This document shows, piece by piece, positions 7,801-16,361 of a DNA stretch of 64,000 nucleotides. How positions within the stretch are numbered: position 1 is the stretch's first letter; every line of letters starts with the position of its first letter. The notes beneath the pieces are model-generated. The model had not been told where the DNA came from. It was given only the letters and a program-made list of their open reading frames with translations, and ran no database searches. The translations under genes and the position numbers were made by a program. This stretch comes from CBDHFN01 sp965262605 (GTDB taxonomy: Bacteria > Pseudomonadota > Alphaproteobacteria > JASGCL01): assembly GCA_965262605.1 (NCBI GenBank), contig CBDHFN010000002.1, positions 615,010-679,009 on the forward strand, written 5' to 3'.

Positions 7801-10014
7801 ATGAGTATCATACCCCAAACTACCCAAGCCGAAATTGATAGATTAATAGAACAATTTGACCCCGAATCAAATTTTCGCAAAATAACTGGCTGGGCAGGTA
7901 TTTTTATTACAATAGTCGCATTTTGCTTGTCGTCTTGGCATGTTTATACCGCGGGTTTTGGTTTAGAAAATGAAATTTTACACCGCGCAATACATTTATC
8001 CGTGGTGCTTGGCTTATGTTTCTTGGTTTTTCCTTTTGAAATGAAGGATAAACCCTTAAAAGCATGGACAATAAGTTTATTTTTCATCAGTTTTTATGTT
8101 TTAATTGCCTATAAATTAATTATTGGCTTAATCGGTAATGTTGATGATAGTATTTTAGTGATTTTCGCCATCATCGTTGCATCAATCTGCATATTAAGTA
8201 TGCCGTTAAAATTATACGATAAAAACCCCCATAAAATTGCCCTTAGGGATTGGTTTTTCGCGGCATTAGCATCAGGTTTTTCGTTATATTTAATTTTTTT
8301 CTTTCATGAAATTTACATTATTCGCCCGGGTATTCACACGCCCAACGATTATATGATTGGTTTAATTGCAATTATCATGGTCATGGAAGTTACCAGACGC
8401 ACCATGGGGGTAATATTACCCGCCATTGCGATGCTGGTCGTGCTTTATGGGGTATTTGGCGCGTATTTACCGGGTGATTTAGCGCACCGCGGTTATACTA
8501 TGCAACGGGTTGTTGCCCATCTTTACAAAGGCACCGAGGGGATTTACGGCATTCCAGTGGGCGTGGTAGCAACCTTCGTGTTCCATTTTGTTTTATTTGG
8601 CATTATGGCGCAATTATCGGGATTGGGGCAGTTATTTTTTAATTTAAGCACGATTGTCGCAGGGCGGTTTTCTGGTGGCACGGCGAAAGTTTGCGTGGTT
8701 TCTTCGGGTTTATTTGGCATGATTTCAGGTTCCGCGGTGGCGAATGCGGTTACAACTGGGGTAATGACGATTCCGATGATGAAAAAAACCGGTTTTTCCG
8801 CCAGATACGCTGGCGCGGTTGAGGCATCGGCTTCGTGCGGGGGGCAAGTCACGCCACCAATTATGGGCGCGGCGGCATTTATTATGGCTGAAACCCTTGG
8901 AATTCCTTATTCATCATTAATTTTAGTGGCAATTGTGCCTGCTTTATTGCATTATATGGCAATTTTATTCATGGTGCATTGCGAATCCAAACGATTACAA
9001 TTACAAGGCATGAACGCGGCTGATATTCCATCTTTGCCAAAAGTTTTACGCGAATATTGGCATTTATTTATTCCGTTAATTGCCATGATAACTCTGTTGT
9101 TAATGCAATTCACGCCTTTTTTAGCCGCCTTTTGGGGAATTATTTTATGCGTAGTTTGTTCTTGGTTGCCAAAACTTCCTTTTTTGCGCCCCTTAAACAT
9201 GCAAGGCATTACCATAACGCCAAGAGTTTTAGTCACCGGGTTTGAAGCTGGGGCTAAATCGGCATTGACGATTGGTGCTGCTTGCGCTTGTGTCGGTTTT
9301 ATTTTGGGAATTATGACCTTAACGGGTATGGGATTTAAATTTTCATCATTCGTATTGACTTTATCCAAAGATTTTGCCAATTACATTGATCAATTTGATG
9401 TTTATAATTGGTTTTCAATCAATCAAATGAGCATATTTTTTGGGCTTGTGTTTACAGCTTTGGCTTGTATTATTATGGGTGCGGGCGTGCCAACGACACC
9501 AACTTATATTATTTTAGCCTCTATCGTTGCACCAACCTTAGCCGAGTTTAATGTCCCGCAATTAGCAACCCATTTTTTTGTGTTTTATTACGGGGTATTG
9601 GCGGATGTTACCCCGCCCGTTGCCTTGGCGGCTTTTGCCGCGGCAGGCATTGCGCGCACCGAACCCATGCGTTGCGGTTTTACCGCCTTTCGCTTGTCCA
9701 TGGGCAAGGCATTAGTGCCATTTGCCTTTGTTTATATGCCCGTGTTATTATTCATAGATTTTAATTTATTTGATTTTACCTATGCTTTAATCGCGGTTAT
9801 TGTCTCCTTAATTGGTTTAGGTGCGGCGTATAGCGGTTATTTTGGGTCAAAAATTACCATTCCTTCGTTTATTATTTTGAATATTGCGGCGCTTTGTTTG
9901 ATTTTTGGCAATTTAACTGTGGATTTAATTGCCGCACCGATAATTTTAATCGTTTTACTAATTCAATACCGCATGGGCAAGACGCAAAATTTGGCAAGGC
10001 AATTAAGTGCATGA
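7801..10014 (+). CDS. TRAP transporter fused permease (DctQM type)
   Basis: A 737-residue inner-membrane protein combining the small (about four helices, N-terminal) and large (about twelve helices, DctM-like) TRAP permease parts in one chain, as is normal for TAXI systems. The sequence is dominated by hydrophobic segments. Motifs typical of the large subunit are visible, including SGLFGMISGSAVANAVTTG (about residues 300-318) and GAGVPTTPTYIIL, which line the sodium and substrate path. GGAGA lies just before the ATG. With the receptor at 6346 it would form a complete secondary uptake system. Its stop overlaps the start of tilS by 8 bases. Confidence 0.94.
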   Translation: MSIIPQTTQAEIDRLIEQFDPESNFRKITGWAGIFITIVAFCLSSWHVYTAGFGLENEILHRAIHLSVVLGLCFLVFPFEMKDKPLKAWTISLFFISFYVLIAYKLIIGLIGNVDDSILVIFAIIVASICILSMPLKLYDKNPHKIALRDWFFAALASGFSLYLIFFFHEIYIIRPGIHTPNDYMIGLIAIIMVMEVTRRTMGVILPAIAMLVVLYGVFGAYLPGDLAHRGYTMQRVVAHLYKGTEGIYGIPVGVVATFVFHFVLFGIMAQLSGLGQLFFNLSTIVAGRFSGGTAKVCVVSSGLFGMISGSAVANAVTTGVMTIPMMKKTGFSARYAGAVEASASCGGQVTPPIMGAAAFIMAETLGIPYSSLILVAIVPALLHYMAILFMVHCESKRLQLQGMNAADIPSLPKVLREYWHLFIPLIAMITLLLMQFTPFLAAFWGIILCVVCSWLPKLPFLRPLNMQGITITPRVLVTGFEAGAKSALTIGAACACVGFILGIMTLTGMGFKFSSFVLTLSKDFANYIDQFDVYNWFSINQMSIFFGLVFTALACIIMGAGVPTTPTYIILASIVAPTLAEFNVPQLATHFFVFYYGVLADVTPPVALAAFAAAGIARTEPMRCGFTAFRLSMGKALVPFAFVYMPVLLFIDFNLFDFTYALIAVIVSLIGLGAAYSGYFGSKITIPSFIILNIAALCLIFGNLTVDLIAAPIILIVLLIQYRMGKTQNLARQLSA

Positions 10015-11212
10015 TAATATCCAAAATTCGCCTTTAATAATTCACCATGAATTTTTCCACCATAAAAAATGGGCGGTTGCGGTTTCTGGTGGTTCAGATT
10101 CCTTGGGCTTATTGCGCTATATTTTAAGCATCACCAAAGATTATAATATAGCGATTTTCCCGATTCATGTTAATCTTAATTTGCGCCCCGAAGCAAGCCA
10201 TGAAGCCCTAGAATTACAGGCAAATTTAGCCCAACAAGGATGCAATTTAACGATTTTGACCAACCACCAACCCATCAGCCAGAATATCCACCACCAAGCG
10301 CGGCAAATTCGGTATGAATTAATGATGGATTTTTGCTTGGCAAATGATATTAAAATTTTATGCTTGGGGCATCATGGATTGGATAAATATGAAAATTTCT
10401 TTTTACGCTTAATCAGGGGTACGGGCGTTGCTGGTTTAGTTTCGCCGTCAATTGCCACGAAATTTATTCATAAAAATCAAGAAATAATATTTTTGCGCCC
10501 CTTTATTAATCAAGATAAAGCAATATTAAGCGAATATGCGCAATTTTGGCAATTCGCGCCGATTATAGACAAAAATAACGATAATATTAAATTTACCCGC
10601 GCCCAAGTGCGGCAATTAACGCCAAAAATGCAAGAAATCGGGCTAAATCAGCAAAAAATTTTATTGGCAATGGATAATATCGCGCAGGCATGGCAATATA
10701 TTTTAGCGCAGATTCGCCCCTTAATACAGGCAAATTTTCGCCAAGAACTTGGGGCTTTTTGCATTAAGCGCGATTTTTTTGCGAATAATTATTTAGCCGA
10801 ACAAGGTTTATTAATCATATTTCAAGCGATAAATCTTGATTTTGCGCCCAAATTTGCGAAAATCAAACGATTAATTGCCATGCAGGAAACCACGATTATC
10901 GGCAAATGGCGATGCGAATTTAGCGGTGGCGATTTATGGATTACCGCAAATCAAGCCGATTATTTGCATTTTTTTCAACCCATTATTTTACCCGAAAATT
11001 TAAGCTCCGATTTTTATTGGGCGGCATGTAATATCAGCAAAACCACCGCGCAAAAGTTAAAAATCGCGCATCCAAAAATTCTGCCAAATGCTTTTAAATC
11101 CTTGCCCGCGTTATTTCATGGCAAAGAAATTATCGCCATGCCGCATTGCAATTATTGGCGAATCGCCAAATTTGCTTGTGAAATTAAATTGCGGAATTTA
11201 GGGCTTGATTAA
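10007..11212 (+). CDS. tilS: tRNA(Ile)-lysidine synthetase TilS
   Basis: TilS uses ATP and lysine to convert C34 of the CAU anticodon of tRNA-Ile to lysidine, making it read AUA; it is essential in bacteria. The N-terminal domain has the PP-loop AVSGGSDS (residues 25-32) and downstream HHGLDKYENFFLRLIRGTG, which replaces the usual HH-x-DDQ-ET-x-x-x-R-x-x-RG pattern in loosened form. The start is a GTG at 10007, overlapping the permease by 8 bases; no in-frame ATG fits. At 401 residues it is near family size. The C-terminal half is poorly conserved. Many Alphaproteobacteria carry tilS beside pal-ybgF and ftsH, which is not so here. The 3' end overlaps convergent gltX by 29 bases. Confidence 0.87.
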   Translation: MHDNIQNSPLIIHHEFFHHKKWAVAVSGGSDSLGLLRYILSITKDYNIAIFPIHVNLNLRPEASHEALELQANLAQQGCNLTILTNHQPISQNIHHQARQIRYELMMDFCLANDIKILCLGHHGLDKYENFFLRLIRGTGVAGLVSPSIATKFIHKNQEIIFLRPFINQDKAILSEYAQFWQFAPIIDKNNDNIKFTRAQVRQLTPKMQEIGLNQQKILLAMDNIAQAWQYILAQIRPLIQANFRQELGAFCIKRDFFANNYLAEQGLLIIFQAINLDFAPKFAKIKRLIAMQETTIIGKWRCEFSGGDLWITANQADYLHFFQPIILPENLSSDFYWAACNISKTTAQKLKIAHPKILPNAFKSLPALFHGKEIIAMPHCNYWRIAKFACEIKLRNLGLD

Positions 11213-12560
11213 GCCGTTTTTGCGTGATGTCTTTGCCAAAAATCTCGCATAATTCAAAAAATCCGGGCGATGCCGCCATACCGCTCAACGCAACCCGTGC
11301 GCCATTGGCAATTTTACCCAAATTAACTTGGCGGGTTTGGCATTGTTCTTTAAAAAATTCATATAATTTATCATGATGCCAATCGGGCGCAATGGCTAAT
11401 ATTTCCATGGCAATGGTTAAAAATTCGCGATTAAGGGTTGTTTGCAATTTTGCATCTTCCAGCGGGAATTTTGGCGCATCGCCAAGGAATTTGGCATTTT
11501 CGGCAAGTTGATTGAGAGTTTTTGCCCGTGATTTAAGGGCATTCATCGCGTTTAACAGCAAGTTTTGGGGCAAATTTGGCTTGATTTTCAAAATTTCCGC
11601 GCATAAATATTGATTATCCGCCGAAGCAATATAATGCCCGTTCAGATTTTCTAATTTGGTAAAATCAAAACAAGATGCCGCCTTGCCAACCGCATCCAAA
11701 TCAAACCAAGCGATGGCTTGGTCGCGGGAAATTATTTCATTATCGCCGTGTCCCCAACCCAATCGTAAAATATAATTATTGACGGCTTCGGGTAAATAAC
11801 CCATATCTCGGTAAGCATCAACGCCAAGGGCACCATGGCGTTTTGATAATTTCGCCCCGTCTGGTCCATGAATCAGCGGAATATGCGCAAATTCAGGCAA
11901 TTGCCAATCCATGGCATGATATAACGCCGATTGCCGAAAAGCATTCGTTAAATGATCAGAACCGCGGATAATATGGCTTATATTCATATCATGGTCATCA
12001 ACCACCACCGACAACATATAAGTAGGCGTGCCATCGGCGCGCAACAGCACCATATCGTCCAATTCTTTATTTTGCACGGTGATTTTACCTTGCACCTTGT
12101 CATTAATGGTAAATTCGCCAGTTTTTGGCATTTTAAGGCGCACAACCGGTTTAATATTATCGGGAATTTTCACATTACTTGCATCACGCCACGGGCTTTC
12201 ATATTTGGCAAAAGATTTATTAGCATCTTGTTTTTGGCGAAATTCCTCTAATTCTTGGGTGGACGCATAACAATAATAAGCGCGCCCTTTACGCACTAAT
12301 TCATGGGCGATTTCGCTGTGGCGCATCATGCGGCTAAATTGATAAATAATTTCGCCATCATGGTGCAATTGCAACCAATCTAAACCATCAATAATTGCAT
12401 TTATCGCCCCTTGGGTTGACCTTTCGCGATCAGTATCTTCAATACGCAAATGAAATTGCCCGCCATGATGCTTGGTGAATAAATAATTAAACAAAGCTGT
12501 GCGCGCCCCACCAATATGCAGGTATCCAGTCGGTGAGGGCGCAAAACGGGTAATAACCAT
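11184..12560 (-). CDS. gltX: Glutamyl-tRNA synthetase
   Basis: A class I aminoacyl-tRNA synthetase of 458 residues that charges tRNA-Glu (and, in bacteria lacking GlnRS, tRNA-Gln). The HIGH motif appears as HIGG (residues 15-18) in FAPSPTGYLHIGGARTALFN and the KMSKS motif as KLSKR (237-241). Alphaproteobacteria often have two gltX genes; which paralogue this is, and whether it discriminates between the tRNAs, cannot be told here. Its ATG overlaps the GST stop by one base (TAATG), so the two are probably co-transcribed. The 3' end overlaps convergent tilS. Confidence 0.96.
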   Translation of the reverse strand: MVITRFAPSPTGYLHIGGARTALFNYLFTKHHGGQFHLRIEDTDRERSTQGAINAIIDGLDWLQLHHDGEIIYQFSRMMRHSEIAHELVRKGRAYYCYASTQELEEFRQKQDANKSFAKYESPWRDASNVKIPDNIKPVVRLKMPKTGEFTINDKVQGKITVQNKELDDMVLLRADGTPTYMLSVVVDDHDMNISHIIRGSDHLTNAFRQSALYHAMDWQLPEFAHIPLIHGPDGAKLSKRHGALGVDAYRDMGYLPEAVNNYILRLGWGHGDNEIISRDQAIAWFDLDAVGKAASCFDFTKLENLNGHYIASADNQYLCAEILKIKPNLPQNLLLNAMNALKSRAKTLNQLAENAKFLGDAPKFPLEDAKLQTTLNREFLTIAMEILAIAPDWHHDKLYEFFKEQCQTRQVNLGKIANGARVALSGMAASPGFFELCEIFGKDITQKRLNQALNSAI

Positions 12561-13165
12561 TATTTTGTTAGCGAAGCTTGATAATCAGCGTTAATTTGCA
12601 TCATTTTTTTGGCGGCATTACGCGATAAACCAGATTTAATATAAGCCAAAATATGCCCATAATTATCAGGAATTAAGCCCATAGACTTTGCCCAGCCTAA
12701 ACCCCCAATTAACGCAATATCCGCCATGGTAAAATCATCGCTGACTATATTTTGATGGTTTTTTAAAGGCGCTTCAATATAATCCAAAACTTCATTGAAT
12801 TTATAACTAGCTTCTTTTTTTTCCATCACCGCGCCCAAAGTTGGGGCAAACACGGTTTCGCGAAAAAACATCCACCGATTATATGAAGGGCGATGCGCGT
12901 CATGAATTTTCGGCGCAAGCGGATTTTTAGCAATATCACCAATAGTCATTAACATGCCCACCGATTCAATAATATTTTCGCCATTTATCTGCATGGCAGG
13001 CACGCGTCCAAAGGGGTTAATTTGCAAATAAGTTGCTTGTTTATGTTCTTTTGCGTCTAAATTAAGAATTTTTAATTGATAATCCAAACCAGATTCTTCC
13101 AAAGCCCACAGCACCATATTACCTCTTGTATTCGGGGCGTGGTATAATTTAATAATATTTTTCAT
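12560..13165 (-). CDS. Glutathione S-transferase family protein
   Basis: A cytosolic GST-fold protein of 201 residues. The thioredoxin-like N-terminal domain starts KLYHAPNTRGNMVLWALEESGLDYQ and has the glutathione-binding stretch GRVPAMQINGENIIES (about residues 53-68), with the cis-Pro and the ES pair that contacts the glutathione glutamyl group. The C-terminal helical domain has the usual FTMADIALIG. The ATG at 13165 has AAGGAT upstream and is preferred over a longer frame from 13201. The reaction is unknown; such proteins conjugate, reduce or isomerise small electrophiles. It precedes gltX. Confidence 0.88.
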   Translation of the reverse strand: MKNIIKLYHAPNTRGNMVLWALEESGLDYQLKILNLDAKEHKQATYLQINPFGRVPAMQINGENIIESVGMLMTIGDIAKNPLAPKIHDAHRPSYNRWMFFRETVFAPTLGAVMEKKEASYKFNEVLDYIEAPLKNHQNIVSDDFTMADIALIGGLGWAKSMGLIPDNYGHILAYIKSGLSRNAAKKMMQINADYQASLTK

Positions 13166-13283
13166 TTTATATCCTTTATAGTTTTTTATAAAATTAAGCA
13201 TACAAAATTACCCTATCATCTGTCAAGAAAATAAACTATGCGAACATGCCTCATTTTTATACTAATTTGCCATCACAATATTT

Positions 13284-13367
13284 GGGGTATTTGTAATTAC
13301 CCCAAAAAAAATTGGGAATATCCACGATAAAATATAACTTGAAATTAGCCTTAAATTCGTTTATCAA
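13284..13367 (+). promoter_or_regulatory. Conserved upstream element and promoter of lapA-ALDH operon
   Basis: A hairpin GGGGTA (13284-13289)/TACCCC (13298-13303) is followed by an A-run and GGGAATATCCACGATAA (13314-13330). After 8 bases come a -35-like TTGAAA (13339-13344), a 17-base spacer and a -10-like TATCAA (13362-13367), just before the lapA start at 13374. A homologous stretch lies before hisC at 42017-42079 with nearly the same spacing to its -35 box. Conservation of order suggests a binding site for a shared regulator, or an RNA structure read from further upstream. Confidence 0.5.
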
Positions 13368-13373
13368 TAAATT

Positions 13374-13616
13374 ATGTCAAAATTTTTATTTTACTTATTT
13401 GCTGTGCCAATTGGTTTATTCTTAGTGATTTTTTCGCTGAATAATCGCGTTGCAGTTATGGTTGATTTATGGCCTATGCCTTATTACATTGAAATAAAAT
13501 TATTTTTATTGGTGATAATTTGTATGGCATTGGGCGGTTTATTGGCAATTTGTTGGCAATTATTAGCATTATTAAGTAGAAAAACCCAAAAAATTATTAA
13601 AAGCGAGGAAAAATGA
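13374..13616 (+). CDS. LapA-domain (DUF1049) small membrane protein
   Basis: An 80-residue inner-membrane protein with two hydrophobic helices (about residues 5-22 and 42-66) and a short charged cytoplasmic tail. The SLNNR...V...L sequence between the helices is typical of LapA/DUF1049 proteins, which in E. coli take part in regulating LPS synthesis with the FtsH-LapB system. No LapB TPR partner lies beside it. The stop overlaps the ATG of the next aldehyde dehydrogenase (ATGA), so they are translationally coupled, though a functional link is not obvious. No clear Shine-Dalgarno site precedes its ATG. Confidence 0.75.
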   Translation: MSKFLFYLFAVPIGLFLVIFSLNNRVAVMVDLWPMPYYIEIKLFLLVIICMALGGLLAICWQLLALLSRKTQKIIKSEEK

Positions 13617-14995
13617 TTGAATGTATATCCCCCATTGATGGTAAATTATTAGTAAGCAAAAAACCGCACAGCGAATCTGAGATTCAAAATATGGTGGTGG
13701 CGGCGAAAGCGGCGCAAAAAATATGGGCAAAAACCCCTTTAAGCGAACGGATAAGCAAGGTAAAGCAATATCTTGAAAATATGCGCGCCATGAATGATGA
13801 AATTGTGCCTGAAATTGCCCAACAAATGGGCAGACCGATAAGATACGGCGGGGAATTTCGCCCGTTTGAAGAACGAACAAATTATTTAATGAATCTTGCG
13901 CCCAAGGCATTACAAAATATGATGCCAGACGATAATAAATCGGGCATTAAGCGATATATTGAACGCGCCCCTGTTGGTATTGTCATGGTGATAGCCCCAT
14001 GGAATTACCCATTTATTACCGCCAATAACACGATAGTTACGGCATTATTGGCGGGTAATGCCGTGTTATTAAAGCATTCGGCGCAAACTATCTTAGTGGG
14101 CGAGCGAATTGCCAAAGCGCTTGAATCGGTTGGCTTGCCCCATGGGTTATTTCATCATGTTATTATGACGCATGATTCTTGCGAAAAATTATTAGGTTCG
14201 GGGCATATTAATTATGTTAATTTCACGGGTTCAGTCCAAGGCGGACGCAATATTGAAAAAGCGATTGCGGGCACATTTGGCGGTTGTGGTTTGGAATTAG
14301 GCGGCAAAGACCCCGCCTTAGTTTTAGACGATTGCGATTTTGATTTCACCGTGGCGAATTTGGTTGATGGGGCTTTTTATAATTCTGGGCAATGTTGTTG
14401 CGGTATTGAACGAATTTATGTGATGGCAAGCATATATGATAAATTTGTGGAAAAATTTGCGCAATTAACCAATGAATATATTTTGGGCAATCCGCTTGAT
14501 TCCGCGACAACCTTGGGACCCATGGCGAATATTCGGTTTGCAAATTTAGTGCGCGATCATAATAAATCGGCAATTCGCGATGGCGCAAAAGCTTTAATTG
14601 ACGCTAAAAAATTCTCGGCTGATGACGGCAAAAATTGCTTCGTTGCCCCGCAAGTTATGGTGAATGTCAATCATAATATGGATATTATGAAGGAAGAAAC
14701 TTTTGGTCCATCGGTTGGTATTATGAAAATCAATAATACTGATGACGCCATTAAACTAATGAATGACAGCCAATTTGGCTTGACGGCTTCAATTTGGACC
14801 AAGGATTTGGAGCGCGCCGAACAAATTGGCAAACAAGTAGAAACCGGCATGGTTTTCATGAATCGGTGCGATTATGTTGACCCCGGCTTATGCTGGACGG
14901 GCATTAAAAACACTGGGCGCGGTGCTGGACTGGGCTTTTTGGGTTTTGACCAAGTTACCCGCCCGAAACCATTTCATTTGCGATATGAATATTGA
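13613..14995 (+). CDS. NAD(P)-dependent aldehyde dehydrogenase family protein
   Basis: A 460-residue aldehyde dehydrogenase that oxidises an aldehyde to its acid. The cofactor and catalytic motifs are complete: APWNYPF (residues 128-134), FTGSVQGG (204-211), the general base E228 in LELGGKD, and the nucleophile C262 in SGQCCCG. The sequence belongs with the broad succinate-semialdehyde/aldehyde group rather than with the BetB gene at 57857. The substrate is unknown. It is coupled to lapA upstream (ATGA overlap), and sufE starts inside its last 11 bases. GAGGAAAA precedes the start. Confidence 0.9.
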   Translation: MIECISPIDGKLLVSKKPHSESEIQNMVVAAKAAQKIWAKTPLSERISKVKQYLENMRAMNDEIVPEIAQQMGRPIRYGGEFRPFEERTNYLMNLAPKALQNMMPDDNKSGIKRYIERAPVGIVMVIAPWNYPFITANNTIVTALLAGNAVLLKHSAQTILVGERIAKALESVGLPHGLFHHVIMTHDSCEKLLGSGHINYVNFTGSVQGGRNIEKAIAGTFGGCGLELGGKDPALVLDDCDFDFTVANLVDGAFYNSGQCCCGIERIYVMASIYDKFVEKFAQLTNEYILGNPLDSATTLGPMANIRFANLVRDHNKSAIRDGAKALIDAKKFSADDGKNCFVAPQVMVNVNHNMDIMKEETFGPSVGIMKINNTDDAIKLMNDSQFGLTASIWTKDLERAEQIGKQVETGMVFMNRCDYVDPGLCWTGIKNTGRGAGLGFLGFDQVTRPKPFHLRYEY

Positions 14996-15380
14996 TGAAT
15001 TATGCGCCGATTTTCAATTATTGGAAAATTGGGACGACCGATACGCGCAAATAATCGCAATGGGGGCAAATTTACCGAAATTGCCCGCGGATTATTATAT
15101 TGATGCCACCAAAGTAAGCGGTTGCATGGCGCAAGTATGGATGGTATGCGAATATAAAAATAATAAATTGCAGATTCACGCCGATTCCGATGCCGCAATA
15201 GTCAAGGGCTTAATTGCGTTATTAAAAATAATTTATCAAGATAAATCGCCCCTTGAAAACCAAGAATTAAATTTAATGAGCATTTTTGATAATTTAGGCT
15301 TATCGCACCATTTAAGCCCGAATCGCCGCAATGGCTTTTTTGCCATGGTGGAGCGGATAAAAAATACGCATGCTTCATAA
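14985..15380 (+). CDS. sufE: SufE-family cysteine desulfuration protein
   Basis: A 131-residue SufE protein. SufE accepts sulfane sulfur from the cysteine desulfurase SufS and passes it to the SUF scaffold for iron-sulfur cluster assembly in the cytoplasm. The sulfur-accepting cysteine is C47 in KVSGCMAQVW, the diagnostic motif. The start at 14985 gives the normal N-terminus (MNIDELCADFQLLENWDDRY) and overlaps the aldehyde dehydrogenase by 11 bases; the longer frame from 14874 is a shadow. Other suf genes are not in the window. Confidence 0.93.
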   Translation: MNIDELCADFQLLENWDDRYAQIIAMGANLPKLPADYYIDATKVSGCMAQVWMVCEYKNNKLQIHADSDAAIVKGLIALLKIIYQDKSPLENQELNLMSIFDNLGLSHHLSPNRRNGFFAMVERIKNTHAS

Positions 15381-15410
15381 TTTAGGAATAAAAATTGCAT
15401 TAATTTTGTT

Positions 15411-16358
15411 ATGATTTGCAGTTTTATAAAAAAAATATTTTTTTATGCTTTAACGATAATATTACTTACTCAAACAGCTTTGGCTTTTGAAGTTGTTTTG
15501 CCATTTCGTGGCATTAAGCTTTTGGGGAATTTAGAAATTGCCCCAAAAAGATCCATTCAAGACGGGGTGATTGTGATGTTGCACGATAGTTTGCTTACCC
15601 ATAATCACGATACGATGAATTTATTACAAACGCAATTGGCGGAAAAAGGCTATAATACGCTGGCAATCACGCTTAGCCTGTCATTCACGAATCGCACCAG
15701 CAATTTAACTTGCGCGGATTCGCAATTACATAAACATACTGATGCTTTATATGAATTACGCGCTTGGCATGAATGGTTGATTAATCACCGCGCGGGTCCT
15801 TTGGTGTTATTGGGGCATGGGCGCGGCGCGAATCAAGCGGTTTGGTATAGCATGGACGCCTTAAATGATTTTCGTAAAAATGATATTGTTGGATTAATTA
15901 CGCTTGCCCCCATGTCGTTTTATCCAGAAACCATAAGCCAAGGATTTTCCCAGCAATATGGTTTAGATTTAGCCGATGAATATGATTGGATTGAAAAATC
16001 AGTCGGCATGGTGCGCGACCATGCGTTTTTAAATTGCGAATCCACGAATTTTCACAGCACGAGTTTTACCAGTTATTACCAAAATGATGTGCGCAAGCAT
16101 ACGCCTTGGTTGCTAAGCAAATCTGTTATTCCTAGCCTTGTTCTCTTGGCACAAAAAGACGAAATTGAACCAAGTCTTGCCCATGAAATGCTTAACAACC
16201 CCAATCGCCAAACAATATGGGAAAATTCGCTGATTTTAGGGATTCCGAACGCGAATCATGATTTTCAAGATGATGCCTTGAAGCAAGTCGTTTTTACTAT
16301 TGATAAATTTATGTTAGGGCGATTTGAACAATATACTCATTTCAGAACCAAGCCTTAG
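15411..16358 (+). CDS. Exported alpha/beta-hydrolase-fold protein (DUF3530-like)
   Basis: A 315-residue exported protein with a signal peptide (hydrophobic residues 8-21, likely cut after A25 in TALA). The body looks like an alpha/beta hydrolase: VIVMLHDSL near residue 53, a nucleophile-elbow-like LVLLGHGRGANQ (131-142) and late NANHDF, which could supply the catalytic His. The elbow is G-H-G-R-G, so the usual Ser nucleophile is replaced by Gly. DUF3530 proteins share this type of elbow as far as I recall. It may bind rather than hydrolyse, or use another residue. The amidase follows after 3 bases, suggesting a cell-envelope role. Confidence 0.6.
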   Translation: MICSFIKKIFFYALTIILLTQTALAFEVVLPFRGIKLLGNLEIAPKRSIQDGVIVMLHDSLLTHNHDTMNLLQTQLAEKGYNTLAITLSLSFTNRTSNLTCADSQLHKHTDALYELRAWHEWLINHRAGPLVLLGHGRGANQAVWYSMDALNDFRKNDIVGLITLAPMSFYPETISQGFSQQYGLDLADEYDWIEKSVGMVRDHAFLNCESTNFHSTSFTSYYQNDVRKHTPWLLSKSVIPSLVLLAQKDEIEPSLAHEMLNNPNRQTIWENSLILGIPNANHDFQDDALKQVVFTIDKFMLGRFEQYTHFRTKP

Positions 16359-16361
16359 AAA

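Noticed and set aside
8544..8852. Long minus-strand frame inside the TRAP permease gene
   Set aside because: Antisense shadow of a high-quality membrane protein gene; many similar frames lie opposite fumarase, smc and others.
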